Source of the DNA: Xiphias gladius
Taxonomy: Eukaryota > Chordata > Actinopteri > Istiophoriformes > Xiphiidae
Length of the DNA: 64,000 nt
Direction of reading: 5' to 3'
Assembly: GCF_016859285.1 (NCBI RefSeq)
Contig: NC_053410.1
Coordinates: 67,194 to 131,193 of the forward strand
Below the pieces are notes generated by a model. That model made no database searches. It saw nothing but the letters and a program-made list of their open reading frames with translations, and was not told where the DNA came from. Each line of letters starts with the position of its first letter. Within the stretch, counting starts at the first letter, position 1. Below are positions 11,561 through 24,489 of the stretch, piece by piece. The position numbers and the translations under genes are program-made.

Positions 11561-14500
11561 ATCGACTCCTCTTTTTCTATAATATTTACAGTTGTAGACA
11601 CACCAATTAAAGGTACGTTAACGCCACCTTTTGGAGAGGCGAGGGACTGCAGAATTGCGGTTAAATACATGTCATTACTTTGTATGATCTCAGTCGATGT
11701 GAGGAGGAACACACTGATGACATTTAAAAGAAACAAATAGAAAAGAATAAAATAAATTAATATGCCAATAAGAGATAAACACAGCAGAAAAACAAACACT
11801 TGAAACACCACAGCCCTCCTGTGAAAGATGAGATGAAATATAGACCAAATACCAAATAAATAAAGAGACCAGATATAAAGATCTAAATAAAGGTGAGTCC
11901 AGGTGATATAAAAGGTCCTTCAGTCTTTGGGTGGCTGCAGGAATAAAAGAGTCTAAATTCTTTGTTTTGAGGACCGTGTAACCCAACCTGAGGGAGGTTA
12001 TATTGTTTATAACCAGATCAGAACAGTTATCATCTGGGCCTTGTTGATCAACCCTTTCGCAATAAATGTCTGGGGTGCAGCTTCAGCTTCCGATTGCCTG
12101 GTTAAGTTGGACTGAGACGACACAACCAAATTAAATAAAACCATGGTACAGGCAGAACAGATTCAATAAAACAACGATAAAGCTGAAGATGAGCGTCAGA
12201 CTGAAGAGAGGATGAATGAATGAATTAATGATTGAAGGACAGACCTCCATCTGTCATCACTCAGTTATTTAGTCATCGGCTGTCTGTTGTGTTACTGGGA
12301 CGATCGCAAATCACAGCTCTGTGCTGCCTGCAAGTTAATGACTGAGCTGTTAACGTTGTGAGGAGCTCGATAAGGTCACTCTGCTGCTCTTGACGAGGAC
12401 AGTCTGTCCTAATTAGCTTCATGAGAGACTGTTGAGGTCACAGCAGGTCATATGGTTTATTTCTGTTGTCTCGGTAACCAGCAGGTCAGCTTCCGGCAAC
12501 AGAAACATGTCCCACTGAGACGTTCATCACCTCAATTCAGAAATGAATTAATAATAATCAATTTTTAAATCAATCAATCATTAAAAAAAAAAAACATTAA
12601 TTATCGGAGAGAAGTTTGAGGACATTCATTTATATTAATTTTATATAATTTGCATTACTGAGAACTTTTCTGGCGAACTTTTTAAAGGACTCTCTGTTAG
12701 TCTCTGCAGCCTGAATCCTGCTGTTACCATGGAGATGGTGACCTGATGTTCTCTGTCACCATGGAGATGGTGAAACAGGATTCTAGGTCAGACTCTGATG
12801 ATCAGCTGCAGTTTGTTAAAACAACACAAACACACATAGCGACAGGATGTTTACAAATATTTAGACTTTTCCAACACAGTTTGACTCTTTGGAGACAACC
12901 CGAGTGAAATGTTTGCCTATCTGAGACATTACCTTTAGGAAATGTGTGTTCACATTTGACACGGTCACATCCTCCGACTCAGATAGAATATTGGATCAGT
13001 CCTCACCACAGGAAGAAATACTTCGACTTAGTCAGAGGGGCCAGAGGAATGGGGTAGAGTATCTCAGGGGACCAGCAGGAGGAGTGGACAGAGGCAGACA
13101 GGGAGACCTCCGGCTGACTGCCCAGGGGCAGACCAGGGGCGGAGCCAGAGACCTTTGGCGGACAGCCCGGAGGCCTGCCAGACAGTCTGAGGCGGAGGCA
13201 AAGGAAGGACTGCTCAGGGGGGCGGTGACAAAGGCAGGTCTGCTCAGGATGATGGAGACACAAGGATGGGGACGAAGGCAGGGACGAAGGCAGGTCCACT
13301 CCAAAGGGCATCCACGAGGGCAGGGCCGAGGGAAAGTCTGCTCCAGAGGTCAAGCATCAGGATGACGACGAAGACCAGACCGCTGGTGGGCAGTGATGAA
13401 GGAATGATCCTTCCGGAGACTAACAGCGAAGGCGGTTTCTCCCTGGAGGCTGACGGTGAAGACGGAATCCCTCTGTCTGATAGAATCCCCCTATCTGTTC
13501 CTAAGTCGGGGTTCCTGATTCAGGAACAGATAGGTTGTCTACTCCAGCCATGTCGGCAGGGACAACTGACTCAGGAACAGGCGATAGGCTGAGGCTCTGT
13601 GATGCCGGGCAGCTTAGAAGATCGATGTCTCTGTGACTGACGCTTCCTTCTAGGGGCACCCACCCCTAGATATCTTGGGGCAGTAACCAGATGAGTCCTG
13701 AAGAAAGGGGACTGCTTGAGATCTTCAAGGTCAGGATCCAACAGGAGGCTGGTCGACTTGGTCGCAGGAACATGCAGGTGGCTAGCTAGTTCTGGAACAG
13801 GAGGCTGCAGGATCACGTACCCAAGGTGAATTGGCTGGAGAGAAGGCTGAAAGCTAGAATGCTCGAAGCTAACAGGCCAGGTTGCAAGTTGAACTGCAGG
13901 CCGGAGGCTAGCAGGCCTGGAAAAAGGCTGGAGGCTAGTCGACTGGGAGACAGGCTGGGAATCAGGAGTGTGAAAGTCCTTGATCCAGTCAGGCAATTAA
14001 CTTTTTAACAATGGCTTAAATGACAGTTCTCTTTGTGTCATCCTTAAAGCAGAGTCTTTGTACTTCATTTTTCATTCTTAGTTTTGTGACATAACTAAAT
14101 AAAGTGATATGTTGTTATAATAAGAAAAGAAAATCTGAATAATTTGGTTATAGTAATAACGAGAAAATGTATCATAATAACATGAAAAATATTTTGTGAA
14201 AACGCTGCTGAGACTGACTCAGTGTGAGTTTTTGTGTTCCTAATAAACTGGACACAGTGTTCAGACTGTTTGTGTATCAGCTGTGTGTGTGTGTGTGTGT
14301 GATATGATGTGATGTGATACCGTGACAGCTCACCTCAAGCATCCCATTGCCGTCTCCATGGCAACAGAGCCAGTAATATGACACGCTGCACAATATTGGG
14401 ATCATTTTGTCTCATCAGACCAAGCTGAGAGTATGTGTATGCATGTGTGTGTAACAGATGAAAAGTGATCAGACACTAAACACACTGAGGCTGAATCTCA

Positions 14501-16428
14501 TCAATTTTAAAGATTAACTAATTAACTCACAACATCATCGTTAACATCATTCAATGCTATAAAACCAAAAATGTATGCCAAAACTTAAAACTTCTCTAGC
14601 CCTGCAGTTCTGTGCAGATTTTTAGCCTCTACAGTCACATACAGAGGAAAGTTTGAACTTTTACTGAAACCATAGTCTATTCTGCTTAGTTTAAACTCAG
14701 AAATCTGCAGCAGCTCTGAACACAAACTGAGGAATCTGTGAGCGACAAATACGAGTTGAAAGAAAAAGCGTGAGTGAGGAGTCAAGAGTGTTTTCAGAGG
14801 ATGTGAAGGTCGTCAGATAAATGCTGGAGCAGTTCTCTAACAGAATGAATCGAATCAGACGTGAACAGTTCATCACCTCCTGCTGTCTGACTACATCCAT
14901 TCTACAGATAGAAAATAAAATCTGCTTCTACTCTGAATACACACAAAATCTTTGTATTACCTAGAAAACATTCATCACAGTCATCGGTGATCTGTCAGCA
15001 GGTTTCACAGGAACTATATGGAGTCTGCAGATCATATATCTGATCTGATGGGATCTGATTATATTCAGAGAGAGTTTTTTGAAAGGAACAGTTCAACACG
15101 GTCTGAGGTCTTTCTCAGTCTGAGTTTTTCACTCATCCTCTTTGTTCAGATTATTGTTTGTTTCATCTACACAAAACCAGTAACATAAAACAAGTTTGTG
15201 GAGAAATACTCCTAGTCTCAGTTTCAGACTGTTGTTCAGATGAAGCTGATCTGAGGTCTGTTGGTGCCTCGATTAGATGGGTTAATAATAAAGATAAGAG
15301 GACAGATAATCTTCAATAATCCAACAATATGACACGGAGATAATGAGAGGAGGATCAGGATTCATAAAGACAGGATCGACTCAGACCAGAGGAACAAACA
15401 ACAGATCTGATGTCTCACAGCTTTGTCCAAGTGAAATGAGAAAAAATGTACATTTAAATTTTACAGATATTTTCCCTCCAGCCACCTGATTTTAAACATT
15501 CTCAATGTAAAAGAAACTGGTCTCACACCAGTCTGACAGCATAGTTTTCGGTTTTACTCTGAATGCTGACACGTGAGGGTGCTAAATTTATACATTTGTT
15601 AAGTGACTGTACAGTGAAGCCAACACTGACTTTAAAAATGTTTAAAATGTGGCCAAATGCGTACCCAGACACAGAGCACATAAGCCAGGTTACATTATTT
15701 AAAACCTGGTTTCCCACAATACTGCTGCCCAGCTGACCCCAGCTCTCTTCAACATGCAAATAAGGACATTATCACACTTCCTCACTGCAGAGGTGCTTGT
15801 CTCGATGTCACACATTTCTGCTGAGGTACAATTGCAATTTATAGTAACTAGGGCTGGTGACAAGAACACTTCACCTCCCACCTTAATACAGAGTGCTATT
15901 AACTTCTTTAAGGTTTCTTGAGAAAAGATGTAAAATATACAAGAGAGGTATTGCATTGATTTTCCTAGAAATACTCCACACTAGCCTTCATCAGTTCAAG
16001 GACAACTAAACACTGAATACTGAGCAGATTTATACCCCTGAATATAACAAAGATTTGAACAATGAAAGGAATTAAATACTTTCAGTTAGACACACTGCAC
16101 TAATCAAGACATGTACATTTTCACACATTTTAACAGCGATGGATCTGTGATAGATCTCAAAATTTAGCTATTCAATTTATTTATTGAAACATTAGATTAG
16201 TAAAAACAGACAAACACACACACACACTGATTCTTTCACAACAAAATAAACTTTATTATTAATTCACCACACTAAATCATATTTCTGTACAGTGTTTTTA
16301 TCTGCAGACAGACTGTCCCTGAACACCTCATCAGAAACCTCCACCTGTCCCTGAATACCTCATCAACTCTCACACTGAACATACACAGGAAACATCTGGT
16401 CCAATCAGAGCGCAGCAGCTCTGCAGCA
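11561..16428. other. Intergenic region between tspan14 and cox7a2l
   Basis: No gene recognised. A GC- and purine-rich block lies at about 12990-13980 (separate entry) and a GT microsatellite at about 14283-14301. The cox7a2l 3' UTR occupies about 16240-16428, with AATAAA on the minus strand at 16257-16252, about 170 nt after the stop codon. Confidence 0.55.
12990..13980. repeat. GC/purine-rich block, possibly retrotransposon-derived
   Basis: This block of roughly 1 kb contrasts with its AT-rich surroundings. It has many imperfect short repeats of the GGCAGACC, GACGAAGGCAGG and AGGCTAGCAGGC kinds. Frames stay open on both strands (about 140 codons), but the translations are low-complexity and match no family I know. 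Similar purine-rich segments occur in non-coding parts of fish LTR retrotransposons. No LTRs, terminal repeats or target duplication were found, so its nature is unsettled. Confidence 0.35.
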
Positions 16429-19400
16429 TCACTTGTTGCCAGGCTGGGCCGCGATGTAGAGAGCCACAAGGCAGTATATCGCCCCCCCCACCGTCAGACC
16501 CATGGTGGTTCGGTAAAGCAACTTGTCTATCAGACCCCTCTTCAGGTGTACAGGGACCCCATCTGCCCTCTGAGAAAGGGAAAAAACAGGTAACGTGTGA
16601 GGGGTGGGGCTTATATCACCTCATACAGGTCATATGATCAACAACAAACACACCTGCGTAGAGTTCAGTCAACAGTTTAACCGGATTTAATATTAAACTA
16701 CAGGTAACCAGAGAAAGTCACTCTACGACCCCTTGAACATTCTCAAGGAACTCTGGAACCCCTGGAGCACCATCAAGGACTCCTTGAACATCTTTAAGGA
16801 CCACCATTACCTTCTCAAGGACCCATTAAACCTCTTCAAACACTCCTGAAGCCGCCTCCATGACTCCTAGATCATCTTTCAGGACCTCTGAAACATTACT
16901 GACAACCTCTGGAACCCCCTGAAGGACCCTCGAATATAGTTAAGGACTACTGTAACCTCATCCTTGACGTATGTAGACCTGTTCATTGAGCTCTGGACCT
17001 CTGAAGGACCCTAAAAAATAGAATCCTTCTGTCTGATTGGCTGTCAAGTGTCTGTCAGGTAAACAGTTTCACCTCTATACAGAATATTAACCTGCAGGTA
17101 ACCATGGCAATAGTCTAGTCTGACACGTAACACAGGTGAGGTGGGGGATGAGCTACACACTGGTGAGTTACCTGGAAGAATTTCTGCATTTCATTGACTC
17201 TGTTGGCTCCCAGGTACTCCACCTGACTTCCTGTTTCTGACACCAGTTTGGTCGGCGATGCAAAGATGGCAGGAGGACTGACAGGTGGGACACTTGGACG
17301 CAGACCCTGAGTGAGACACAGACAGGTCGAGACAGATGTAGTGAATGTTACCTGTGGACCAGGTGAGCAGTGATGCTTCTGGCGCACAAGTGTGAACACT
17401 CAGGTGTGATAACAACAGGTGTGAGGTCGTTCAGTTCAGCATCTTTAACACTAAACTGCATTATTTCTGACCAGCAAAACTAAACCATAGAAACTTTACA
17501 GACATCAGGTTAAACTGCATCAGACCGGACAGGTGGAAAGTAACTCAGTACATTTACTCAAGTACAGTTTAAGGTACCTGTTCTTTACTTGAGTATTTCC
17601 ATTTTATGCCACTTTATACTTTTACTGCTGTATTGGCATAAAATGGAAATACTCAGGTAAAGTACAAGTACCTGAAGACTGTACTTCAGTATAGTGCTTG
17701 AGGAAATGTACTTTCCACCACTCTGTATTTTAAGTATATTTTGATGCTGATACTTTTGTACTCTTACTAATATTTTGAGCGTGTCACATAAAAGCTCAGG
17801 TTGTTTACAGTTTTATGTGACATTTAAATCAAACAGCGAGTGAGTGTGTCTGGTTATACAAACAGACCTCAAATCAGTCTGTTCAAACATCATTTATATT
17901 AAACCAACACCTGGTCCCCGTCTGAACTGATCGCAGAACAGCTTTTCCTCATGAAACTTCAGAATGACCTCATTTACAGAGAAGGCTATTGACTATTATC
18001 ATGATCAATCAGTTTTGTCTATAACATTTTAGAAAATAGTAAAAATCGCCGTCATATTTCCCCACAGGATGACGCCTGATGGTCCATTTGTCAAAAAGTT
18101 AAATTCCATTTTCTGTTGATCAATTAATTGGCTAATCTCTTCATCTTAGTTTATTGTGTTATAAAACAAAGTTCTGTTTAAAATTACTTGAATAAAGAGC
18201 TGCCAAAGGTAGAAAACAAAGAAAAGCTTTTACTTTTACTTCTGTAGTAAAATGTAATGAAGTAGAAGTATAAGGTATTAAAAGATTGAAATACTCAAGT
18301 AAAGCCTTTTTTATGATAAAACTTTTGTAATTTTACTTATGTACTACAGCGAATGCAGGACTGTTATTTGTAACAGAGTATTAGGAGTTTTACCAAGAAA
18401 AACCTCTGAGTACTTCTTCCACCTCTAGGTGATCTTGTCAAGCATAAAAAGTTAATCATAATGAGAGGATGGGCTGTTTATTATTAGAACAGTTTACAGA
18501 GAACAAACTGTCAAACTGCTGCAGGTTAAAACCTTTATTTGTCAAGATCCTGGATCAGTCTTGTTGTTCAGAGTTTAACTAACTATGATCTGTAATGACG
18601 TGCTCAGCTGAGAGCTGAGACAATCAGCTGATTGATCGATTCAGTTCATCAACATAAACTATTTTGATAACTGATTAACAGTTTCAGTCATTTATCAATA
18701 AAACCTCTCATCCTCTGATGTCACTTTGTTCAATGTGTCAGAGTTTTATCAGTAATTAAAGAATGATCCAGGACCTGGACAAAAAAAAGGCTTTAACCTG
18801 CAGCAATTTCAGAGTTAACAGCTCATCCGCTAATCAGGAGGAACATTCATGTTTTAAAAATCCATTCCTTTTTTTCACAAATGTTTTATATTTCACACTA
18901 AACTTCTCTTAGACTAAACCGGACATTTGAAGAGAAAACGTCACTTTATACTCTTTTCTGACATTTTACAGAAGAAATGATTAATCAGTTAAATGAGAAA
19001 CTAATCAGCAGCTTAATCAATCATGAAAGCGATCAATAGTTGTGACCGAGTGAAGAAACAAACTGATGTGTTCAGAACAAAAATCTGACATTTTATGATT
19101 TAATGTTGAATCTGAATCATTGATTGAAGACATTTCCATCACTGACTAATCACATTATTAGTTTCTCCACTAATTATTTTGTCTTTAAAGTGTCAGTCTG
19201 GAGGATTTCAGTCCTGGTTGATTTGGTGACACCTGTAGTTACTGGTGGCAACAGCAAATATGGTTTAATACTAAAGGTCATGGAAGTTTGGGCGCAGCAA
19301 AACACAAAACAAACTAATAATTTTAATAAAAGAAGTCAGGCAATAATTTGACTTTTTCCATCATTCTGTGAGTCTGCAAACAGTAGGACGCGGTGACAGG

Positions 19401-20352
19401 AGCCGCTTACCTGGCTGAGAAGGTGCAGCCTGTTGCCAGCAGTTCTTCATCTAACAGCCCACCATGGCTGCTCCTTCTTCTTCTACTACTCCCTGCAATA
19501 TTTCAAACTTATCCACTGTCCAGAAATGCCCATAATGACCGTTGTCTTACTTTGAAGTGACATTTATGATGAAGGACAGCGGTAAGTGATGAGCTCACTG
19601 ACAAACACATGGCAATTCCTGTGAATACTTCATAATAAAAGTCAACTCGTGTTTCACCAGTTAAATGCTCTTAATGTGAAGCTGCAGCAGTAGGAAATGT
19701 TTGGTTTAAATTAGCAGTAACTTAATACAGCATTTTTCCAGGAATGTCGCCACAGACCCCCAGTTCATAAAACTGCAAATATATAAATATTGCAGTACTT
19801 TCATCAGTCGCCAGTCATTATAGTTTTACCTCATTTAGTGATAGATAGTAACTTAACAGACATTTATGTCAATGAAAATCTTTGAGATTGCCACTTTAAT
19901 ATGAACACAGTTTGTTCGTCTTGTCTGTCATCAGCTCGTTCAGAGACAAATATCAGATCAATACAGGGCTGATCATTACAGATCAGATCAATAAATATTC
20001 TATCTTTAAATATTTGTAATGTGTCAAAAGGTTGTCAGCAGCTGTTTGTTTACTGGTCATCAGCAGTGATGGATCAGTGAACTGATCAGCTGATCAGTTA
20101 TCAATATTAATCAATTAATCAATTATCCAGTAAAAACTTTATGTTCATATGAGTCCCCAGTAATAATCAATACACTGGGTCCTGTGTATTGATCCTCTTT
20201 ATCTTACAGCTCTGATGTTTCTGTTAGCATTAGCATTAAGTGCTCTCCCTGTGCTAACAAGGTCACGCGATATCCGTTCTCACCTGCGGGTTGTAGGCGG
20301 TGGCGGGAGCTCCGGTGAGCCGCTGCGTCACTCCGTTCAGTCTATAGTACAT
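16429..20352 (-). CDS. cox7a2l: COX7A2L / SCAF1, respiratory supercomplex assembly factor, complete, 3 coding exons
   Basis: Coding exons are 20352-20284, 17306-17172 and 16569-16429, phase 0 with GT-AG junctions, giving 114 aa, the same length as human COX7A2L. The N-terminus [14 protein letters not shown] matches human MYYKFSGFTQKLAG, and the middle IFASPTKL matches IFATPTKL (both recalled). The third exon is the COX7A-like part: VPVHLKRG, then [13 protein letters not shown], one membrane helix (about residues 88-108) and a short intermembrane tail ending AAQPGNK. The protein acts in the mitochondrial inner membrane, replacing COX7A in complex IV and tethering it to complex III dimers. The long N-terminal part separates it from COX7A1 and COX7A2. 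Teleost databases also use cox7a3-type names for relatives, so the exact paralogue name is less sure than the family. Confidence 0.92.
16690..17010. repeat. Degenerate minisatellite in cox7a2l intron 2
   Basis: About 320 bp of imperfect units, roughly 25-40 bp long, built on GGACCCCTTGAACATCCTCAA-like text (for example CTCAAGGAACTCTGGAACCC and AAGGACTCCTTGAACATC). Confidence 0.65.
17532..17719. mobile_element. Fold-back element in cox7a2l intron 1
   Basis: The left arm begins GGTGGAAAGTAACTCAGTAC and the right arm ends GTACTTTCCACC. The arms are about 80 bp of imperfect inverted repeat around a spacer of about 25 bp. Related text rich in ACTTAAGTA and TTTACTTGAG occurs at about 18220-18420, 27775-27925 and 44765-44890. 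This is typical of short non-autonomous teleost DNA elements. Confidence 0.7.
17720..20283. other. Rest of cox7a2l intron 1
   Basis: AT-rich intron sequence with no recognised exon. A related ACTTAAGTA-type repeat fragment lies at about 18220-18420. Near 19380-19500 there is a short GC-richer patch that contains GCTTACCTGGCTGAG. I could not assign it to any gene. Confidence 0.5.
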
Positions 20353-20560
20353 GTTGAGGAACGGGCAGCAGAGGTAAAACACACCTGGACAAGCGGATAC
20401 CTCCTCTTTCTGATGGTCTGCTTACTGTTTCTTCTCCTGATGACGACACTGCGCTGGGTGATGGCGTCAGAGCCACACTGAAGGACCCGCGGCGGGAGAG
20501 GCGTCCGTTGCGTGCCTGACTGGAATAAATCAATTATGATGCTTCGCCGGAAAAGATTAA
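20353..20560 (-). promoter_or_regulatory. cox7a2l 5' UTR and promoter region
   Basis: This is a moderately GC-rich stretch directly upstream of the start codon. A CCGGAA (ETS/NRF-2-type core) occurs at about 20548, a motif common in promoters of nuclear genes for mitochondrial proteins. No TATA box is evident. The transcription start is not determined. Confidence 0.4.
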
Positions 20561-20697
20561 AGTACACTAAAATCACAATAAATATCACTTAAAACACATT
20601 AAAGTTCACTAAAGTCAGATTAAAGTTCAGAATCAGGTGATTTTAAACAGCTGGCTTTAAAGAAACGTGAACCTTCAGGATGAATTTATTCAGAACA

Positions 20698-21190
20698 TTA
20701 TCTGGCTGTTGTTTGTTGTATGGTTGTATCGTATTGTTGTTTTGTTGTATCATTTTTGTATTGTTGTTTTGTTGGATTGATGTTTTGTTTTTTGCAGAAG
20801 TTTTTTGTTGTATTGTTTCGCTTTATTGTTGTTTTTTTGTATTGTTTCATTGTTTTGATGTATCGTGTTGTATTGTTTTTTTGTTGTATTGTTTCATTGT
20901 TTTGATGTATCGTTGTGTTGTATTGTTTTTTTGTTTTTTTGTTGTATTCTTGTATCATTGTTTTGTTATACTGTTTTGTTGTTCTGTTGTATAATTGCAT
21001 CGTTGTTTTGTTCCATCAATGTATTGTTATTTTTGTTGTATCATTGTTTCGTTGTTTTGTTGTATTGTTTTGCTGTTTTGTTGTATTATTTTATCATTGT
21101 TTTGTTGTATTGTTGTATCATTGTTTTGTTGTATCATTGCATCGTTGTTTTGTTGTATCATTATATCAATGTTTTGTCGTATTGTTGGAG
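20698..21190. repeat. TTGT-rich minisatellite
   Basis: About 490 bp of degenerate units built from TTGTTTTGTTGTATCATTG. The even base pattern keeps long frames open on both strands with low-complexity translations (Phe/Val/Leu/Cys runs), so these are not genes. Confidence 0.9.
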
Positions 21191-22640
21191 CAGCCTGTGG
21201 TAAAAATGAATGAGGTTAAGACCTCAGAGGCCTCAGTGGGAGTCACAGTGATTTTCAGTGATTACTATTCCAGACAGTTTACCTGCTTGGACTTGATATT
21301 CTCAGATCTTTGATGAGCTTATACAAAATGTCTTTTTATCACAGATAATAATGAAGTTAGTGATATTCTGACAGTTTATTTGCTGAAGTCAAACTCAGAT
21401 CTATAAATCCTCCTCCTGCCTCTGTCATGTCTTTAAAACCTACTAAACACTAACTCTTTACAACTCTTCTTCATCTTTTAATGTTTTTTTTTTCTATGAA
21501 AAATTTCGTAACTTTGGTCTGAGAAGGGTTGCACAAATAAAGATTATTATTATTAGTAGTAGTAGTATCATGTTTTTGTGTGAAAAGTTGCTAAAACGCA
21601 CCACACTGGAAGCAGAGTAGGATTTTCTAGCACTGTAAGTGTCTTAAGATGTAAAATCTAAGATCAAATACAAAAAAAAACAATAAAAAAAGAAGAAAAG
21701 CTAAGAAGAGCTACGTTAGAAAACCACATAAAACTATAAAAACGTGTTAAAGGAGAAGTCCTCATTCATGCCTCCTGGAAATAAACTTTTGATTAAAACA
21801 ATTCAAAATGCTTCTGTTGGACTTAATTACTTATATGGTTATAAAGAATAAAGATGAAATGTAATGTTTTATTTCATTGAAACGTCTTGCAGCAGGACTG
21901 TTTACGTCGTTCGTCCTGACCAGTGATCAGTGTTCAGCTCTTAAGGGAACAGGGTGTCTCACCTGTGCAGATTCTACCACATGGGCAAAGTATCATACAA
22001 ATAACATTTTTAGTTTTGCAGGTAATAAACTCCTTAATCCTGCACATTTCTATTTAAATGTTCTTTGTAATGTGTTGTATGAAGATCCTGATCAGGGCTG
22101 CAAGCTGAAAGACGTCAGTCAGACAGTAAAGTTCATTTCTACAGAGGCAATGTGAGTTTGTCTTTAAATTCTGCACAAAATCAGTCACAAAAATGATCAA
22201 AATCATCTCTTAATAATCTGATAGTCATCAATAAGATGAGATAAAATAAGATAATCCTTTATTATTCCATAGCAGGGAAATTTGCAGTGTTACAGCAGCA
22301 AAGGGGACAGCACAATAACAAGAGCATCAGTATAATAAAAAATAAGTAAACAAAGCAATTAACAAAACTAGACCTGCAGGCAGATATTAACGGGGTCCAT
22401 GCCCACCCATGCAGTTTGCACCCAGCAGCCCATTGAGGCAATGACAGTCACACCTGCAGGTCCATGGGCGCAATACAAGTCTCATGTTGTCAGCCGCACA
22501 GGTGGAGAACATTTCACCAAAGCTAGAATGTTTCTGCAGGGTATTCCAGCAGGGTATTCAAGAAAGCATGGTTAAATTAGCCTGGCAGAAACTCTGGACT
22601 TGGGGTCAAGTAAGCCTGTTGCGATTTACACCAAGTTCTG
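21191..22640. other. Intergenic, with a LINE-tail-like fragment
   Basis: No gene recognised. At about 22228-22370 the text GATAAAATAAGATAATCC, followed by GGGAAATTTGCAGTGTTACAGC, is of a kind often seen at the 3' ends of fish non-LTR retrotransposons. The open frame at 21877-22155 has no recognised similarity. Confidence 0.4.
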
Positions 22641-22652
22641 GGGTAAGTGATC

Positions 22653-23400
22653 TTACGCATAATCATGAGGGTCCTTAGATGGACCCTCATGATTATGCGT
22701 AACAATATATGCAGATTGGACTTCAACCAAAAATGATTTTGAAAAGGTTGTTTTGCATATTTTTAAACTTTGTGTAAAAGTGCGACACGCCAATATACAC
22801 CAAATTTCACACAGAACCTCGGTGTGGCATGGCAAACTAGCGGTCCAAGTTCTGTGTCAGTCGGACAGACCTATGTAAAGATACAACATCACTTTTTTTG
22901 TATGAGCAAAAGTTTTTCCTTTGTAACCTCTGCATTGGAGTAACAAAATTCTTTCAGTAACTTGTGATCAGAGAGTACATAGATGATTCATGCAAATTTT
23001 CATGCAGATCGCACTTACAGCCTTGGAGTAGTTTGGAAATTTTGTTTGAACATGTTTCATGATTTTTCAACTAAAGCGCATCCTAGTGGCTGATTCGCGC
23101 CAAATTTTGCACAGAGCCTCAGTGGACCATGGGAAACTACTGAGCTGAATTTAATGTTAATAGGAGTGATTGTTCACAAGATATGCAACACTTCCTGTTT
23201 CGATTGCAACCCGGTAGGAAGTTGTTCCTTTATTAGTTGCACATTCTTTTAATAGCTTCTGATCATGGGAGTCCTTAGATTCTATGTGCAAAGTTTTGTG
23301 TAGATTGGACTCACAACAAAGGAGTCGTTTAAAAAGTAGGTTTTTTGTATTTTCCAATTTTGCAAAAGAAAAAAAAATATTGGTGGAATTGGGTGTGGCT
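22653..23400. repeat. Hairpin followed by ~300-bp tandem repeat
   Basis: A perfect inverted repeat has 22-bp arms (22653-22674 and 22681-22702) and a 6-base loop. It is followed by about 2.5 diverged copies of a unit of roughly 300 bp. Shared marks are (a) GTCCTTAGAT or GTACATAGAT at about 22671, 22975 and 23271, followed by ATGCAGAT or TGTAGAT and TGGACT or CGCACT; and (b) CCAAATTTCACACAGAACCTC at about 22800 against CCAAATTTTGCACAGAGCCTC at about 23100. Probably a non-autonomous element with internal tandem structure. Confidence 0.65.
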
Positions 23401-23632
23401 AATATCATGAAATTAGTTAAATTCAGGGAACACCTGCATGTGTGGTTTTTGAACGTGCAATGTACTACAGACAGTGACAAATTAAAGGAATGGCTTTAAG
23501 CAGTTAGGACAGATGATTCATAAATACATGACCTGCTCCTTTAATGAATAATTTACCAGGATTTAATGAATAAATGAAAGATATTTAACAGACAATGTGT
23601 TTTAGTTCAGGGACAGCTCTGTATGGAAGGAA

Positions 23633-23635
<3 letters not shown>

Positions 23636-23677
<42 letters not shown>
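23636..23677. repeat. (GA)n microsatellite
   Basis: About 20 GA units followed by purine-rich AAAGAAAGG text to about 23770. Confidence 0.95.
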
Positions 23678-23680
<3 letters not shown>

Positions 23681-24489
23681 ACAAACAAACAGAAAAGGAA
23701 AGAAGAATAAAGAATAAAGGAAAAACAAGAAAGGAAAGAAAGCAGAAAAGAAAGGACAGAGGGAAAGAAGGAATAAAACATGTTTGACTGAAGAGTAGAG
23801 GAATAGTTTGTGTAGTTGTTCTTTTGTTTGTTTCTGCCATGCTGCTGGTCTGAAGGAAAGTTGCAGGAGGTTTAGATTTATTTACATCTACAGATTATTT
23901 ACTTACAGATGTGAAGGAGTTTCTACAGAGGGACTGAAAACTGTTCATGGGACATAGACATCTCCTATAAACTGAATAATTTGGAGTAAAAATAAAGATA
24001 AAGCTTCATTTGACAGCTCTCTGCTTCACCAAATGTTCCTCCAAACGTTGATGTTATGCAATAATGATTAAAGGCAAGTTTGTCTATGTTTGTTCCATTT
24101 TATGGAAGCAATAATGTCTAAAATGATTTTAATCTTATAATCACCTGAACCTGTAACTATAAAATTTAATCACACCTGAATACTTTATGTTACGTTTTAA
24201 GTATCTCAGAAATTACAGCAAGGGAATATTTTACTTTGAAAATCAGCTGTTTAGATTCATATGTTGTGAAGTTCCCGCTCTGTGACAACTTAATGTTGCA
24301 CACTTTCAGAATCTTTATTTCTTCTTGATAAATATTTTTTAAGCTTCACAAATTCAGAAAATTAGCTCAGTTGAAGTCCAGAGGCCAGATGAATATAATT
24401 CTGTACACTCAAAGACAGAAATATACAGACACTTTTTGTCAGATTTGTCAGATTTACAAACGCATTTACACCTGGTTCTGTTCTTTAGG

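Noticed and set aside
20680-21213. Long Phe/Val/Cys-rich open frames on both strands
   Set aside because: They come from the TTGT minisatellite; the translations only echo the repeat unit.
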